From assembly GCF_003074055.1 (NCBI RefSeq), contig NZ_CP029043.1, positions 6,564,501 through 6,628,500 of the forward strand: 64,000 nt of DNA, written 5' to 3'. Origin of the DNA: Streptomyces nigra. Its GTDB lineage: Bacteria > Actinomycetota > Actinomycetes > Streptomycetales > Streptomycetaceae. Position numbers and translations under genes: made by a program. Of this stretch, positions 44,639 through 55,671 are shown in pieces. How positions within the stretch are numbered: position 1 is the first letter of the stretch; every line of letters begins with the position of its first letter. The notes beneath the pieces were generated by a model. The model saw nothing but the letters and a program-made list of their open reading frames with translations, ran no database searches and had not been told where the DNA came from.

Positions 44639-47107
44639 GTGAACAAGGACGCGTCCGACCCCTACGTGCATGTCCGGGGCGCCGGCGAGAACAACCTGCG
44701 GAACATCGACGTCGACGTTCCACGGGACGCCATGGTCGCCTTCACCGGGGTCTCCGGCTCGGGCAAGTCCTCGCTCGCGTTCGGCACGCTCTACGCGGAG
44801 GCGCAGCGTCGCTACTTCGAGTCCGTGGCACCGTACGCCCGAAGGCTGTTGCAGCAGGTCGGCGCACCGCACGTGCAGGAGATCACCGGACTGCCCCCGG
44901 CCGTGGCCCTGCAGCAGCGCCGCGGATCACCCAGCTCGCGCTCGACGGTCGGCACCATCACCACCCTGTCCAATCTGCTGCGCATCCTGTACTCCCGCGC
45001 CGGCACCTACCCGCCCGGGGCCGCACGGCTGGACGCCGAGTCGTTCTCACCCAACACCGCGGCCGGCGCCTGCCCGCGGTGCCACGGACTGGGCGTCGTG
45101 CACGACGTCGCCGAGGACCTGCTCGTCCCGGACCCCTCGCTGAGCATCCGCGAAGGGGCGATCGCCGCCTGGCCGGGCGCCTGGCAGGGCGCCAACCTGC
45201 GCAGTGTCGTGAACGGCCTGGGAATCGACATCGACCGGCCCTGGCGCAGACTCCGGAAGAAGGACCGCGACTGGCTGCTGTACACGGACGAGCAGCCCTC
45301 CGTGTACATCGAGCCGGAGGAGGACCGCATCGACTACGGCTACCAGGGCAAGTTCTGGAGCGCCCGCAAGCACGTCATGCACGTCCTCGCCGACTCCAAG
45401 AGCGAGAAGATGCGCGAACGGGCGCTCCGGTTCGTCAGAAGCGTGCCCTGCCCCGAGTGCCACGGCAGCGGACTGCGGCCCGAGGCGCTCGCCGTGGCCT
45501 TCGCCGGACATTCCATCGCCGAGATCAACGCGAAGCCGCTCACCGAGGTCGTGGCACTGCTGCGGCCGGTCGCCGAGCGGTCCGAGGCCGACGCCACCAC
45601 GTCGACCGCCCGATCCGGGGAGACGACCGAGGTCGCGGTCCGGATCTGCGGCGATCTGGTCGCGCGGATCGAGGTACTGCTCGGTCTGGGCCTCGGATAT
45701 CTCAGCCTCGGGCGCCGCTCGACGACCCTGTCGCCCGGCGAGGCGCAGCGCCTGCGCATCGCCACCCAACTGCGCTCGGGGCTGTTCGGCGTCGTCTACG
45801 TCCTCGACGAACCCTCCGCCGGCCTGCACCCTGCCGACGCGGAACCGCTGCTGGACGTGCTGGACCGTCTCAAGGCGGCGGGCAACTCCCTGTTCGTCGT
45901 GGAGCACGACATGGACGTCGTACGGCGGGCGGACTGGGTCGTCGACATCGGTCCCGGCGCGGGCGAGGGCGGCGGACGCGTGCTGTACAGCGGCCCGGTC
46001 GCCGGTCTCGAGCGGGTCGGGGAGTCGGCCACGAGCCAGTACCTGTTCGGGCGGGCCCAGCCGCTCGATCACCGCCCGCGCGCACCGCACGGCTGGCTGC
46101 ACCTGCGCGGCGTCTCCCGCCACAATCTGCGCGACGTGTCCGTCGACGTACCGCTCTGCGTACTGACGGCGGTGACCGGCGTGTCCGGTTCCGGAAAGTC
46201 GACGCTGGTGACGCAGGTGCTCGCCGAGGTCGTCCGCGGCCACCTCGGACTCGTGCCCGAGGAGCCCGACGAGGCACAGCTGGAGATCGACGTCCAGGAC
46301 GCGTCGGGGGTCGAGTCGTTCGACCGGCTGGTCCTGGTCGACCAGCGGCCCATCGGCCGGACCCCCCGGTCCAACCTGGCCACCTACACGGGGATGTTCG
46401 ACGCCGTGCGCAAGCTGTACGCGGCGACGGACGAGGCCAGGGCGCGCGGCTACTCGGCCGGACGGTTCTCCTTCAACGTGCCCGAGGGGCGGTGCGAGAC
46501 CTGCCAGGGCGAAGGGTTCGTCGCGGTGGAACTGCTGTTCCTGCCCGGCACCTATGCGCCGTGCCCGACCTGCCAGGGTGCCCGGTACAACGCCGAGACG
46601 CTGGAAGTCACCTACCGCGGCAAGAACATCGCGGAAGTGCTGGCGCTGTCCGTCGACGCCGCCGCCACGTTCCTCTCCTCCGTCCCGGCCGCCTCCCGCA
46701 GTCTGGAGACGCTGCGTGAGGTGGGACTGGGATACCTGCGGCTGGGCCAGCCCGCGACGGAACTCAGCGGCGGTGAGGCGCAACGCATCAAACTGGCCAC
46801 CGAACTGCAGCGGGCCCGCCGCGGGCACGCGCTCTACCTGCTGGACGAGCCGACGGCGGGGCTGCACCCCGCTGACATCGCGCTGCTGCTGCGACAGCTG
46901 CACCGCCTCGTCGACGCGGGCAACACGGTCGTCCTCGTCGAGCACGACCTGGACACGATCGCCACCGCCGACTGGGTCATCGACCTCGGCCCCGGCGGCG
47001 GCGACGCGGGCGGCCGGGTCGTCGCGGCGGGCCCGCCCGCCAAGGTGGCGAAAGCCCGTCGCAGCGCCACCGCGCCCTATCTCGCGGCCCGGCTCACACG
47101 CTCCTGA
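44639..47107 (+). CDS. UvrA-like excinuclease subunit A paralogue (short, class II)
   Basis: 822 residues from a GTG. Two ABC ATPase halves are present: Walker A GVSGSGKSS (37-45) and a second GVSGSGKST; signature LSPGEAQRLRIATQL and LSGGEAQRIKLATEL; Walker B YVLDEPSAGLHP and YLLDEPTAGLHP. Zinc-binding CPRCHG, CPECHG, CETCQG and CPTCQG motifs are retained. The length is about 130 residues below UvrA (~950-1010), and the UvrB-binding region is missing, as in UvrA2/DrrC-type proteins linked to tolerance of DNA-binding drugs. It may work without the UvrBC pathway. Confidence 0.93.
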   Translation: MNKDASDPYVHVRGAGENNLRNIDVDVPRDAMVAFTGVSGSGKSSLAFGTLYAEAQRRYFESVAPYARRLLQQVGAPHVQEITGLPPAVALQQRRGSPSSRSTVGTITTLSNLLRILYSRAGTYPPGAARLDAESFSPNTAAGACPRCHGLGVVHDVAEDLLVPDPSLSIREGAIAAWPGAWQGANLRSVVNGLGIDIDRPWRRLRKKDRDWLLYTDEQPSVYIEPEEDRIDYGYQGKFWSARKHVMHVLADSKSEKMRERALRFVRSVPCPECHGSGLRPEALAVAFAGHSIAEINAKPLTEVVALLRPVAERSEADATTSTARSGETTEVAVRICGDLVARIEVLLGLGLGYLSLGRRSTTLSPGEAQRLRIATQLRSGLFGVVYVLDEPSAGLHPADAEPLLDVLDRLKAAGNSLFVVEHDMDVVRRADWVVDIGPGAGEGGGRVLYSGPVAGLERVGESATSQYLFGRAQPLDHRPRAPHGWLHLRGVSRHNLRDVSVDVPLCVLTAVTGVSGSGKSTLVTQVLAEVVRGHLGLVPEEPDEAQLEIDVQDASGVESFDRLVLVDQRPIGRTPRSNLATYTGMFDAVRKLYAATDEARARGYSAGRFSFNVPEGRCETCQGEGFVAVELLFLPGTYAPCPTCQGARYNAETLEVTYRGKNIAEVLALSVDAAATFLSSVPAASRSLETLREVGLGYLRLGQPATELSGGEAQRIKLATELQRARRGHALYLLDEPTAGLHPADIALLLRQLHRLVDAGNTVVLVEHDLDTIATADWVIDLGPGGGDAGGRVVAAGPPAKVAKARRSATAPYLAARLTRS

Positions 47108-47287
47108 CGGCCAGAAGCCCTTTGCGGCAACCGCGGGATCCGACCCGCCGCAGCAGTCCCGCACCCCGGCGTGAGCGGTCGCGTCGTGGTCACCGCCGTC
47201 CGTGGGCGGGCGCGGGCCGGGACGGCGTGTCAGGCTTGCAGGGGTCCGCGCCGATCGTCGCAACGCAGCAGGGAAGGAGGGCGACCC

Positions 47288-47668
47288 ATGGATGAGCGGG
47301 AATTCGTCCGTACCGTCGCCGAGCGCACCGGACTGGGCCGCGAGGAGGCGGCGGACCTGACCTGGGCCACGCTCGAGACGCTGGCCCACCGGCTGAGCCC
47401 GGGGGAGGCCAGGGGCCTGGTCACCGAACTCCCCGAGGGCCTCGCGGACGCGGTGCGCCGGGGAACCACGGATCGCATCGAGCGCTTCGGGCACACCGAC
47501 AGCGTGCGACGCGTCGCCGAACGCACCATGCTCAAGGAGGAGGAGGCCGACCGTGGTGTGCGCACCGTCCTGGCCGTGCTCCGCGAGGCGATCAGCGAGA
47601 AGGAGTTCACCGACCTGATGTCGCAGCTCGGCACGGACTTCTCCCAGGCCGTCGAATCCGCCGGGTGA
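47288..47668 (+). CDS. DUF2267 domain protein
   Basis: 126 residues, ATG after AAGGAGG. It starts MDEREFVRTVAERTGL and contains ATLETLAHRLSPGEARGLVTELPEGL and DSVRRVAERTMLKEEEADRGVRTVLAVLREAI, the repeat pattern of DUF2267, with a final MSQLGTDF. The family consists of small soluble helical proteins of unknown role. Converges with the LysR gene. Confidence 0.9.
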   Translation: MDEREFVRTVAERTGLGREEAADLTWATLETLAHRLSPGEARGLVTELPEGLADAVRRGTTDRIERFGHTDSVRRVAERTMLKEEEADRGVRTVLAVLREAISEKEFTDLMSQLGTDFSQAVESAG

Positions 47669-47731
47669 CATCCGCGGATCGCCGGTCCCTCGAGGCCGTC
47701 GTGGCGTGAGGGTCACACCGGGGCCCGGGCG

Positions 47732-48622
47732 TCACAGGGCGAGGACGTGGAGGTCGACCAGGTCGAGCAGCGCCCGCAGAGCCGAGCTGGGCCGCCGGGT
47801 CGACGACGTGCCGAGATGCATGCTCCAGCGCAGCACGGTGCCGTGGACGTCCAGGACGTGCAGGCCGGGGGTGCGGGCAACGGCGAACGCGGGCAGGAAG
47901 GCGATGCCCAGACCGTGCCGGACGAGTGCCGCCCCCATGTCGATGTCGGGCACTTCCAGGGCCACCCGGCGTACGACGCCCGCCGCCGCGAACGCCCGGT
48001 CGACCACCTCGCGGTTGCCGTAGCCCGGCGGGAAGTCCACGAAGGGCTCCTCCGCGAGGTCCGCCAGCGTCAACTCCCCCCGCTGCGCGAGCGGATGGGC
48101 GGCGTTCACCACGAGGACGAGCGGCACGGTGGCCAGCTCGCGGGCGTCGATCCCGGCGGGTTTGCGCTCGGGCAGCGACAGGAAGGCCACGTCCAGGTCT
48201 CCGCCGAGCAGCGCGTGCGCCAGTCCCTCCGAGCCGGTCGTCGCCAGCCGCAGCCGGACGTCGATCGCCGGATGCCGCGCGTGCAACTGCCCGAGGAGCG
48301 CCGGCAGGTCCACCACCTCGACCGAGGCCATCGCGCCCACGTTCACCGCGCCGCGCAGCGTGTCCTGGGCGGCACGCACGGCGTCCTGGGCCGCCTGGGC
48401 GGCGTGCAGGGTGGCGCGGGCCTCCGGCAGCAGCGCCGCGCCCGCCCCGGTGAGCCGGACCCGCTGCGACGTGCGCTCGAACAGCGCGCAGCCGAGCTCG
48501 CGCTCCAGGGAGCGGATCGCGGCGGACACCCCCGACTGCACCACGTGCAGCCGACGGGCGGCGCGCGTGAAGCTCAGCTCCTCGGCGACCGCGATGAAGT
48601 GCTCCAGCTGACGTAGCTCCAC
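47732..48622 (-). CDS. LysR-family transcriptional regulator
   Basis: 296 residues from a GTG (VELRQLEHFIAVAEELSFTRAARRLHV). The N-terminal winged HTH has SGVSAAIRSLERELGCALFERTSQRVRLT, and the C-terminal periplasmic-binding-like domain ends VRHGLGIAFLPAFAVAR. It is divergent from an MFS transporter, the typical arrangement in which a LysR protein controls its neighbour. A dyad TTGCT-N7-AGCAA at 48642-48658 sits between them, close to its own start. Confidence 0.95.
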   Translation of the reverse strand: MELRQLEHFIAVAEELSFTRAARRLHVVQSGVSAAIRSLERELGCALFERTSQRVRLTGAGAALLPEARATLHAAQAAQDAVRAAQDTLRGAVNVGAMASVEVVDLPALLGQLHARHPAIDVRLRLATTGSEGLAHALLGGDLDVAFLSLPERKPAGIDARELATVPLVLVVNAAHPLAQRGELTLADLAEEPFVDFPPGYGNREVVDRAFAAAGVVRRVALEVPDIDMGAALVRHGLGIAFLPAFAVARTPGLHVLDVHGTVLRWSMHLGTSSTRRPSSALRALLDLVDLHVLAL

Positions 48623-48641
48623 AGGAGAAGTATCTCCCGCA

Positions 48642-48658
48642 TTGCTCGACCTCAGCAA
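48642..48658. promoter_or_regulatory. LysR-type dyad TTGCT-N7-AGCAA
   Basis: A perfect 5-7-5 inverted repeat containing a T-N11-A core, in the LysR/MFS divergent interval, 20 bases from the LysR start. Likely the regulator's own binding site (inference). Confidence 0.55.
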
Positions 48659-48735
48659 AAACATTCGCTGGCATTGATCCTGGCTGGTGAGGAGGATGGA
48701 AGGCGTCATCCGCTTCCGTCCGAGGAGGGGTACCC

Positions 48736-50076
48736 CTGCCTGCCGCACCGACGCCGCTGAGCCGTCCCGCAGCCGAGGCTCCCGGCGACCCGACCCACCA
48801 CATCCAGGCACTCGCCCGCGCCGACCTGCCGCCCCGCGCCCCCGGCCGGCGCCGTGCCTCGCACGCGACCGGCTTCTGGTTCGTGGCGGTGGCCTTCACC
48901 GTGCTGATGGCCTTCGGCACCGCGCCGACCCCGCTGTGGCCGCTGTACGAGGCCCGGGACCACTTCGGCGCGACCACGGTCACGGTGGCGTACGCCTCGA
49001 TGGTCGTGGGGGCGGCGGGCGCCTTCCTGGGGCTGGGACACCTGTCGGACCGGCTCGGCCGGCGGCGCATCATCGTCCCGGCGCTGCTGGTCGGCATCCT
49101 CGCGTCGGTCGTACTGATCGTGTGGCGGGACCTGCCGGGGCTGATCGCGGGCCGGGTCCTCAACGGTGTCGGACTGGGGCTGATGGCCTCGACCGCGACG
49201 ACGTATCTGCACGACCTCTACCACGACGTCCGTCCCGACCGGACGGGTTCGGTGCTGCCCGGCGTCGTGGCCACCGCCGCCAACCTCGGCGGCCTGGCCT
49301 CGGGCCCCCTGGTCGCCGGAGCCGTCGCCGAGTGGCTTCCCGCGCCCCTGATCACCGTCCAGGTGATCTTCACGCTCGCCATGGCGGTATGCCTGGCGCT
49401 GGTGCTGTGCACCCCGGAGACCGTGGACCTGGAGCTGCCCGTGGCCCGACCGTCCAGCAGGTTCGTCCTGCGCCCCGGCGGCCGGCGGGCGTTCGGCGCG
49501 GCCGGCGCGCTGGGCGCCTTCGCCTTCGCGATCCTCGGCCTGATCTCCTCCCTCGGGGCGAGCGTGCTCCACGGCAGCCTGCACACCGACTCGCACCTCG
49601 TGGTCGGCCTGGCGGCCTTCCTCATGTTCGGTTCCGCGGCGGCCGCCCAGCTGGTGCTGGGCCGCCTCCCACTGCCCCGGCTCCTGACCGTGGGGGCGGT
49701 GGTCTTCCCGGTCGGGCTGGTCCTGTGCGCCGTCGCCCTCCAGCATCCGGCGCTCTGGCTCTACCTGGTCGCCGTGTCCCTGTCGGGAGCCGGCTCCGGG
49801 CTGCTGTTCAAGGGAGGTGTCGAACGCGCCGGTGCGGTGGCCGAGCCCGCCTCACGCGCGGGGGTCCTCGCCGTGTTCTTCGTCGTCGCCTACCTGGGAA
49901 TGGGCCTGCCGTCCGTCCTGTTCGGCATCGCCCTGCGGTACTTCGCCGTCCAGAACGCGATGATCGGTTTCGCGACGGTCCTCTCCTGCGGCGCCGTCGT
50001 GTCGGTGGTCGTCGCGCTGCGGGATCGGGCACCCGGTCCGGGCGAGCTCCCGGCGAGGTCCGCACCCCCCTCCTGA
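48736..50076 (+). CDS. MFS transporter, probable CTG start
   Basis: The in-frame stop at 48688 leaves no ATG, GTG or TTG before GTG 48883, which would cut off part of the first helix. A CTG at 48736 with GAGGAGGGG just upstream gives 446 residues beginning MPAAPTPLSRPA and restores a cytoplasmic N-terminus and full helix 1 (GFWFVAVAFTVLMAFGTAPTPLWPLY). Twelve helices are visible, with the loop 2-3 MFS motif GHLSDRLGRRR. YfcJ/drug-efflux-like. Probably controlled by the divergent LysR protein. The conservative alternative is 48883-50076 (397 residues). Confidence 0.85.
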   Translation: MPAAPTPLSRPAAEAPGDPTHHIQALARADLPPRAPGRRRASHATGFWFVAVAFTVLMAFGTAPTPLWPLYEARDHFGATTVTVAYASMVVGAAGAFLGLGHLSDRLGRRRIIVPALLVGILASVVLIVWRDLPGLIAGRVLNGVGLGLMASTATTYLHDLYHDVRPDRTGSVLPGVVATAANLGGLASGPLVAGAVAEWLPAPLITVQVIFTLAMAVCLALVLCTPETVDLELPVARPSSRFVLRPGGRRAFGAAGALGAFAFAILGLISSLGASVLHGSLHTDSHLVVGLAAFLMFGSAAAAQLVLGRLPLPRLLTVGAVVFPVGLVLCAVALQHPALWLYLVAVSLSGAGSGLLFKGGVERAGAVAEPASRAGVLAVFFVVAYLGMGLPSVLFGIALRYFAVQNAMIGFATVLSCGAVVSVVVALRDRAPGPGELPARSAPPS

Positions 50077-50177
50077 CCTCCTCGCGGCGTATGCGGCGCG
50101 GCTGTCTGGGAGGCGTGCCGCTGGGCACCCGGTGCGGGTGCGCGGGCCACGGATCCGCGGCAGACGGGAGGCCCGGG

Positions 50178-51023
50178 ATGTCCGCGGAATCGGCCAGAAC
50201 GATCGTGCTCCCCTCCGGTGAGGAGATCGCGGCTGCAGGACAGGGCACCTGGTACCTGGGCGAGGACCCGGGCCGGCGTGAACAGGAGATCGCCGCGCTG
50301 CGGCTGGGCGTGGACCTGGGGATGACCGTCGTCGACACGGCGGAGATGTACGGCGACGGAGCGGCCGAGGAACTCGTCGGGGAGGCCCTCCGCGGACGGC
50401 GGGACGAGGTCTTCCTCGTCAGCAAGGTGCTGCCCGGACACGCCGACCGGAAGGGCACCGTCGCCGCCTGCGAGGGCAGCCTGCGGCGGCTCGGTACGGA
50501 CCGGCTGGACCTGTACCTGCTGCACTGGCGGGGACGGTGGCCCCTCGAGGAGACCCTGTCGGGATTCACCGACCTGATGGAGGCGGGGAAGATCCGGTAC
50601 TGGGGCGTGAGCAATCTGGACGTCGCCGACATGACCGAGCTGGCCACCCTCCCCGGCGGCGACGCCGTGGCCGTCGACCAGGTGCTGTACAACCTCTCCC
50701 GGCGCGGCATCGAGTGGGATCTGCTCCCCTGGTGCCGCGAGGCCGAGGTGGCGGTCATGGCCTACTCCCCGATCGAGCAGGGGCGGATCCTGGGAGCCGA
50801 GGCACTGGGTGCCGTGGCCCGGGCCCTCGGAGCTACACCGGCCCAGGTGGCACTGGCCTGGGCGCTGGAACAGGGGGTGTCCGCGATCCCGCGTTCCGGA
50901 TCGCCCGACCACGTACGGGAGAACCGCGGCGCGGTGGACCTCCGCCTTCCCACCGAGGCGCTCGAAATCCTCGACGAGGCGTTCCCGCCGCCCACCCCGG
51001 CCACACCCCTGGAGATGCTCTGA
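50178..51023 (+). CDS. Aldo/keto reductase
   Basis: 281 residues. The AKR barrel motifs are LGVDLGMTVVDTAEMYGDGAAEELVGEAL with catalytic Asp and Tyr, the Lys in VFLVSKVLPG, His in LYLLHWRG, and the NADPH-binding IPRSGSPDHVRENRGA. Size is normal for the family. ATG at 50178 follows GGGAGG. The stop at 51021-51023 coincides with the beginning of a clpB remnant, so the local downstream DNA has been rearranged. Confidence 0.93.
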   Translation: MSAESARTIVLPSGEEIAAAGQGTWYLGEDPGRREQEIAALRLGVDLGMTVVDTAEMYGDGAAEELVGEALRGRRDEVFLVSKVLPGHADRKGTVAACEGSLRRLGTDRLDLYLLHWRGRWPLEETLSGFTDLMEAGKIRYWGVSNLDVADMTELATLPGGDAVAVDQVLYNLSRRGIEWDLLPWCREAEVAVMAYSPIEQGRILGAEALGAVARALGATPAQVALAWALEQGVSAIPRSGSPDHVRENRGAVDLRLPTEALEILDEAFPPPTPATPLEML

Positions 51024-51460
51024 AGGAGGCCGTGCTGTCGGAGGTGGAGGCGGCGCGGGGGCACATCCTGCTCTTCGTCGACGAGTTGCACACGGTCGTC
51101 GGGGCGGGTGCCGCGGAGGGGGCCATGGATGCGGGCAACATGCTCAAGCCGAGCTCGCCCGCGGTGAACTCCACATGATCGGCGCCACCACCCTCGACGA
51201 GTACCGCAAGCACATCGAGAAGGACGCGGCTCTTGAGCGTCGTTTCCAGCAGGTGCTGGTCGACGAGCCGAGTGTGGAGGACACCGTCTCCATCCTGCGC
51301 GGGCTGCGTGAACGCCTGGAGATCTTCCACGGGGTGAAGATCCAGGACACGGCTCTGGTCTCCGCCGCCACCCTCTCCCACCGCTACATCACGGACCGGT
51401 TCCTGCCCGACAAGGCCATCGACCTCGTCGACGAGGCCCGCGGTCGCCGTGTGAGGACCA
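51020..51460 (+). pseudogene. Frameshifted internal fragment of clpB
   Basis: The fragment encodes part of the first AAA+ domain of ClpB: LKEAVLSEVEAARGHILLFVDELHTVVGAGAAEGAMDAGNMLKP, with Walker B and sensor region. A missing base at about 51152 (KPSSP where ClpB has KPMLAR) shifts the frame. After the shift LARGELHMIGATTLDEYRKHIEKDAALERRFQQVLVDEPSVEDT and DTALVSAATLSHRYITDRFLPDKAIDLVDEA continue. Both ends are truncated and there is no start signal. The intact clpB must be elsewhere; this looks like a copy left by recombination. Confidence 0.92.
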
Positions 51461-51627
51461 CCCTGCGGCCGGGAACGGGACCCGTCGGCCCGGGGCGGGG
51501 AACGACTCCGCACGGCACTGCCCGGCGTCGTTCCTCCACGTCCGGCCGTTGACCGGACCAAGCATCGCTCCACTCCGAGGCCCTCCGATGGCCTAGCCGC
51601 GGTGGTGGTCCGAGGCAGGTGAGGCAC

Positions 51628-53262
<1,635 letters not shown>

Positions 53263-53310
53263 CGTCGCCCGACGGCGCTGGGACAACAGACGAACCGAAC
53301 GGTGACGCGC

Positions 53311-54243
53311 ATGGACACGACCCCGCTGGGAAGCTGGAACGACGGTGCCGCGAAACGGGCGATCGTCGGGTTCGTGACGTCCGCGGCGGCGGAGGGCTCG
53401 CCGGGCTTCGTTCCGCCGCGGGAGCGGGTCGCCGTGTTCGACAACGACGGAACCCTGTGGGTCGAGAAGCCCGCGCCGGTGCAGACGGCGTTCGTCCTCG
53501 GGAAACTGGCCGCGCGGCTGGAGCAGGACCCGTCGCTGGCCGACCGGCGGCCCTACCGGGAGATCGCCGAGCGGGACGAGTCGTACCTCCGCGCGCTGAA
53601 CGAACAGGACCCCGACGCGGTGGCGTCGATGGTGGAGGCCGTCGGAGCGGCCTGGGAGGGCACCACCCTCGCGGAGTACGAGGCCGATGCCGCGCGGTAC
53701 CTGGCCTCCTGGCGCCACGACCGCTTCGGAGCACCGTACGCCGGCCTCGTCTACCGGCCGATGCTGGAGCTGTTCGACTACCTCAGGTCGTACGGCTGGC
53801 GCCTGTTCGTCTGCTCGGGCGGCGGGCGTGACTTCATGCGGGTGATCTGCGAGGACACCTGGGGCATCCCCAGGGAGAACGTGATCGGCTCGGCGCCGGA
53901 GTTCGCCTACAGGGACGGTGTGCTGGTCCGTCGGGCGACCCCGCACGGCCCGCTCGCGCTCGGGCCCGGCAAACCGGAGTACATCCTCGCCCGCACCGGC
54001 CGGCTGCCGGGCTTCGCGGCGGGCAACGACGACGTGGACGTCGAGATGCTGCGGTCCGCGCGGTTCGCCCTGCTCGTCGTCCACGACGACGACGTCCGCG
54101 AGTACGCCTACGCCGACTGTGCGGAGCGGGCGCGCGCGACGGCCGAGAGGTCCGGGTGGACGACGGTCAGCATGAAGAACGACTGGAACGCGGTGCTCAC
54201 AGAACGATTCACTCAGGAGAAGCCAAGTGCCTCACATCAGTGA
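53311..54243 (+). CDS. HAD-superfamily hydrolase
   Basis: 310 residues. Motif I is VAVFDNDGTLW (nucleophile first Asp), motif II Ser in LFVCSGGGRDFM, motif III Lys in GPGKPEYIL and motif IV in FAAGNDDVDVEML. This is the phosphoserine-phosphatase-like HAD branch; the cap lies between about 70 and 150. A GTG at 53302 could add three residues. Its end overlaps the next gene by 17 bases. Sandwiched between two DUF1254 genes, it probably dephosphorylates a metabolite in the same pathway (inference). Confidence 0.9.
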   Translation: MDTTPLGSWNDGAAKRAIVGFVTSAAAEGSPGFVPPRERVAVFDNDGTLWVEKPAPVQTAFVLGKLAARLEQDPSLADRRPYREIAERDESYLRALNEQDPDAVASMVEAVGAAWEGTTLAEYEADAARYLASWRHDRFGAPYAGLVYRPMLELFDYLRSYGWRLFVCSGGGRDFMRVICEDTWGIPRENVIGSAPEFAYRDGVLVRRATPHGPLALGPGKPEYILARTGRLPGFAAGNDDVDVEMLRSARFALLVVHDDDVREYAYADCAERARATAERSGWTTVSMKNDWNAVLTERFTQEKPSASHQ

Positions 54244-55660
54244 CGCCCCCAGCCCGGGCACATCACCCGAGACCCTCGCGTCGATCATGTGTCCGGATCG
54301 GCTGGAGACGGTCTTCGGAGCATGGGAGTTCTTCGACGGCATGCCCTTGCCCGACACGGTAGACCGCAGTTACGACACCCTGGATCTGCTGCGCGGGATC
54401 GAGGCGTTCCTCAACTGCGTGCCCGGCGCCTCCATGGTCGCGATGCGACGCGGACTGCGGAGCATCGGCGTCGACTCCCGCACGATCGGCTACACGGCCC
54501 CGCGCTGCACCTCGGCGCCGGTCCTGCTCACGGGCAACACGGAGACCACCTACGGGATGACCTTCCTGGCGCTCGACGAGGACGGCCCCACCGTGATCGA
54601 GGCGCCGGCGAACTCGCTGTGCATCGTCGACGACATGTGGCAGCGCTACGTCACCGACATGGGCATCGCCGGGCCCGACCGGGGAGAAGGAGGCAGGTAC
54701 CTCTTCCTGCCTCCGGGCTACGAAGGCGACGTCCCCGACGGCTACTTCGTCGTACGGCCGGCGACGTACGGCTCCTGGGTGCTGCTGCGCGCACTGGGGG
54801 GCACGGAGAGCCTGCTCACGGCACGGATCTACCCCCTCTCGGCCGCGGCGGACCCGCCCGAGCAGCGCTTCGTCAACTGGGCGGACTCCGACTTCAACAC
54901 GATCCACGCGAACGACTTCTCCTTCTTCGAGGAGATCGACACCATCGTCCAGGCCGAGCCGGCCGAGTCGCTCGACCCCGAGCGCGCCGGTCAGCTCGCC
55001 GCGCTCGGCATCGTGCGCGGCACGCCCTTCCGGCCGGACGACCGTCTGCGCTCGATCCTCGACACCGCCGCCAGGGTCGCCGCGGGCGTCGTACGGACAC
55101 TGGCCTTCAAGCCGCGTGACCCGGGTTTCTACTACTACCCCGACGGGTCGTGGATGACCCCGTTCCCCACGCGCAGCTACGAGTTCCTGTCGGCGGACGG
55201 CGCCCGCCTGCTCGACTCCCGGGCGGTGTTCTACTACTTCGCGACCGCCTCCTCGCCGGCGATGGTGACGGCACCCGTCGGCACCGGATCGCAGTACGCC
55301 TACACGGCGGAGGACTCCACAGGCGAGTGGCTCGACGGCGGACGGCACTACACGGTCACGCTGCCGAGCGGCATCCCGGTGAAGAACTTCTGGGCCGTCA
55401 CCGCCTACGACCCCCAGACCCGTTCGCTGCTGCGCACGGACCACCCCTACCCGAGCGTCAACAGCGAGTCGGGAGGCGTCCGGCCCGAGAGCAACGGCGA
55501 CACGGTCATCCACTTCGGCCCGACCGCGCCGGAGGGCAGGGAGGCGAACTGGGTCCAGACCGTACCCGGCAAGGGATTCTTCGTGATGCTGCGGCTCTAC
55601 GGCCCGCTCGAGAGCTGGTTCGACAAGAGCTGGCGGCCGGGCGAGATCGAACCGGTGTGA
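54227..55660 (+). CDS. DUF1254/DUF1214 protein (second of two)
   Basis: 477 residues from a GTG preceded by AGGAGA inside the HAD gene (17-base overlap). It shares order and motifs with the first DUF1254 protein (VIEAPANSLCIVDDMWQRYVTD, GPDRGEGGRYLFLPPGYEGD, FWAVTAYDPQTRSLL, GKGFFVMLRLYGPLESWFDKSWRPGEIEP, all in parts) but is about 70 residues shorter and clearly diverged, so this is an old duplication with separate roles. No signal peptide. Coupled translation with its neighbours suggests they act together. Confidence 0.9.
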   Translation: MPHISDAPSPGTSPETLASIMCPDRLETVFGAWEFFDGMPLPDTVDRSYDTLDLLRGIEAFLNCVPGASMVAMRRGLRSIGVDSRTIGYTAPRCTSAPVLLTGNTETTYGMTFLALDEDGPTVIEAPANSLCIVDDMWQRYVTDMGIAGPDRGEGGRYLFLPPGYEGDVPDGYFVVRPATYGSWVLLRALGGTESLLTARIYPLSAAADPPEQRFVNWADSDFNTIHANDFSFFEEIDTIVQAEPAESLDPERAGQLAALGIVRGTPFRPDDRLRSILDTAARVAAGVVRTLAFKPRDPGFYYYPDGSWMTPFPTRSYEFLSADGARLLDSRAVFYYFATASSPAMVTAPVGTGSQYAYTAEDSTGEWLDGGRHYTVTLPSGIPVKNFWAVTAYDPQTRSLLRTDHPYPSVNSESGGVRPESNGDTVIHFGPTAPEGREANWVQTVPGKGFFVMLRLYGPLESWFDKSWRPGEIEPV

Positions 55661-55671
55661 GGTAGTGGGCC

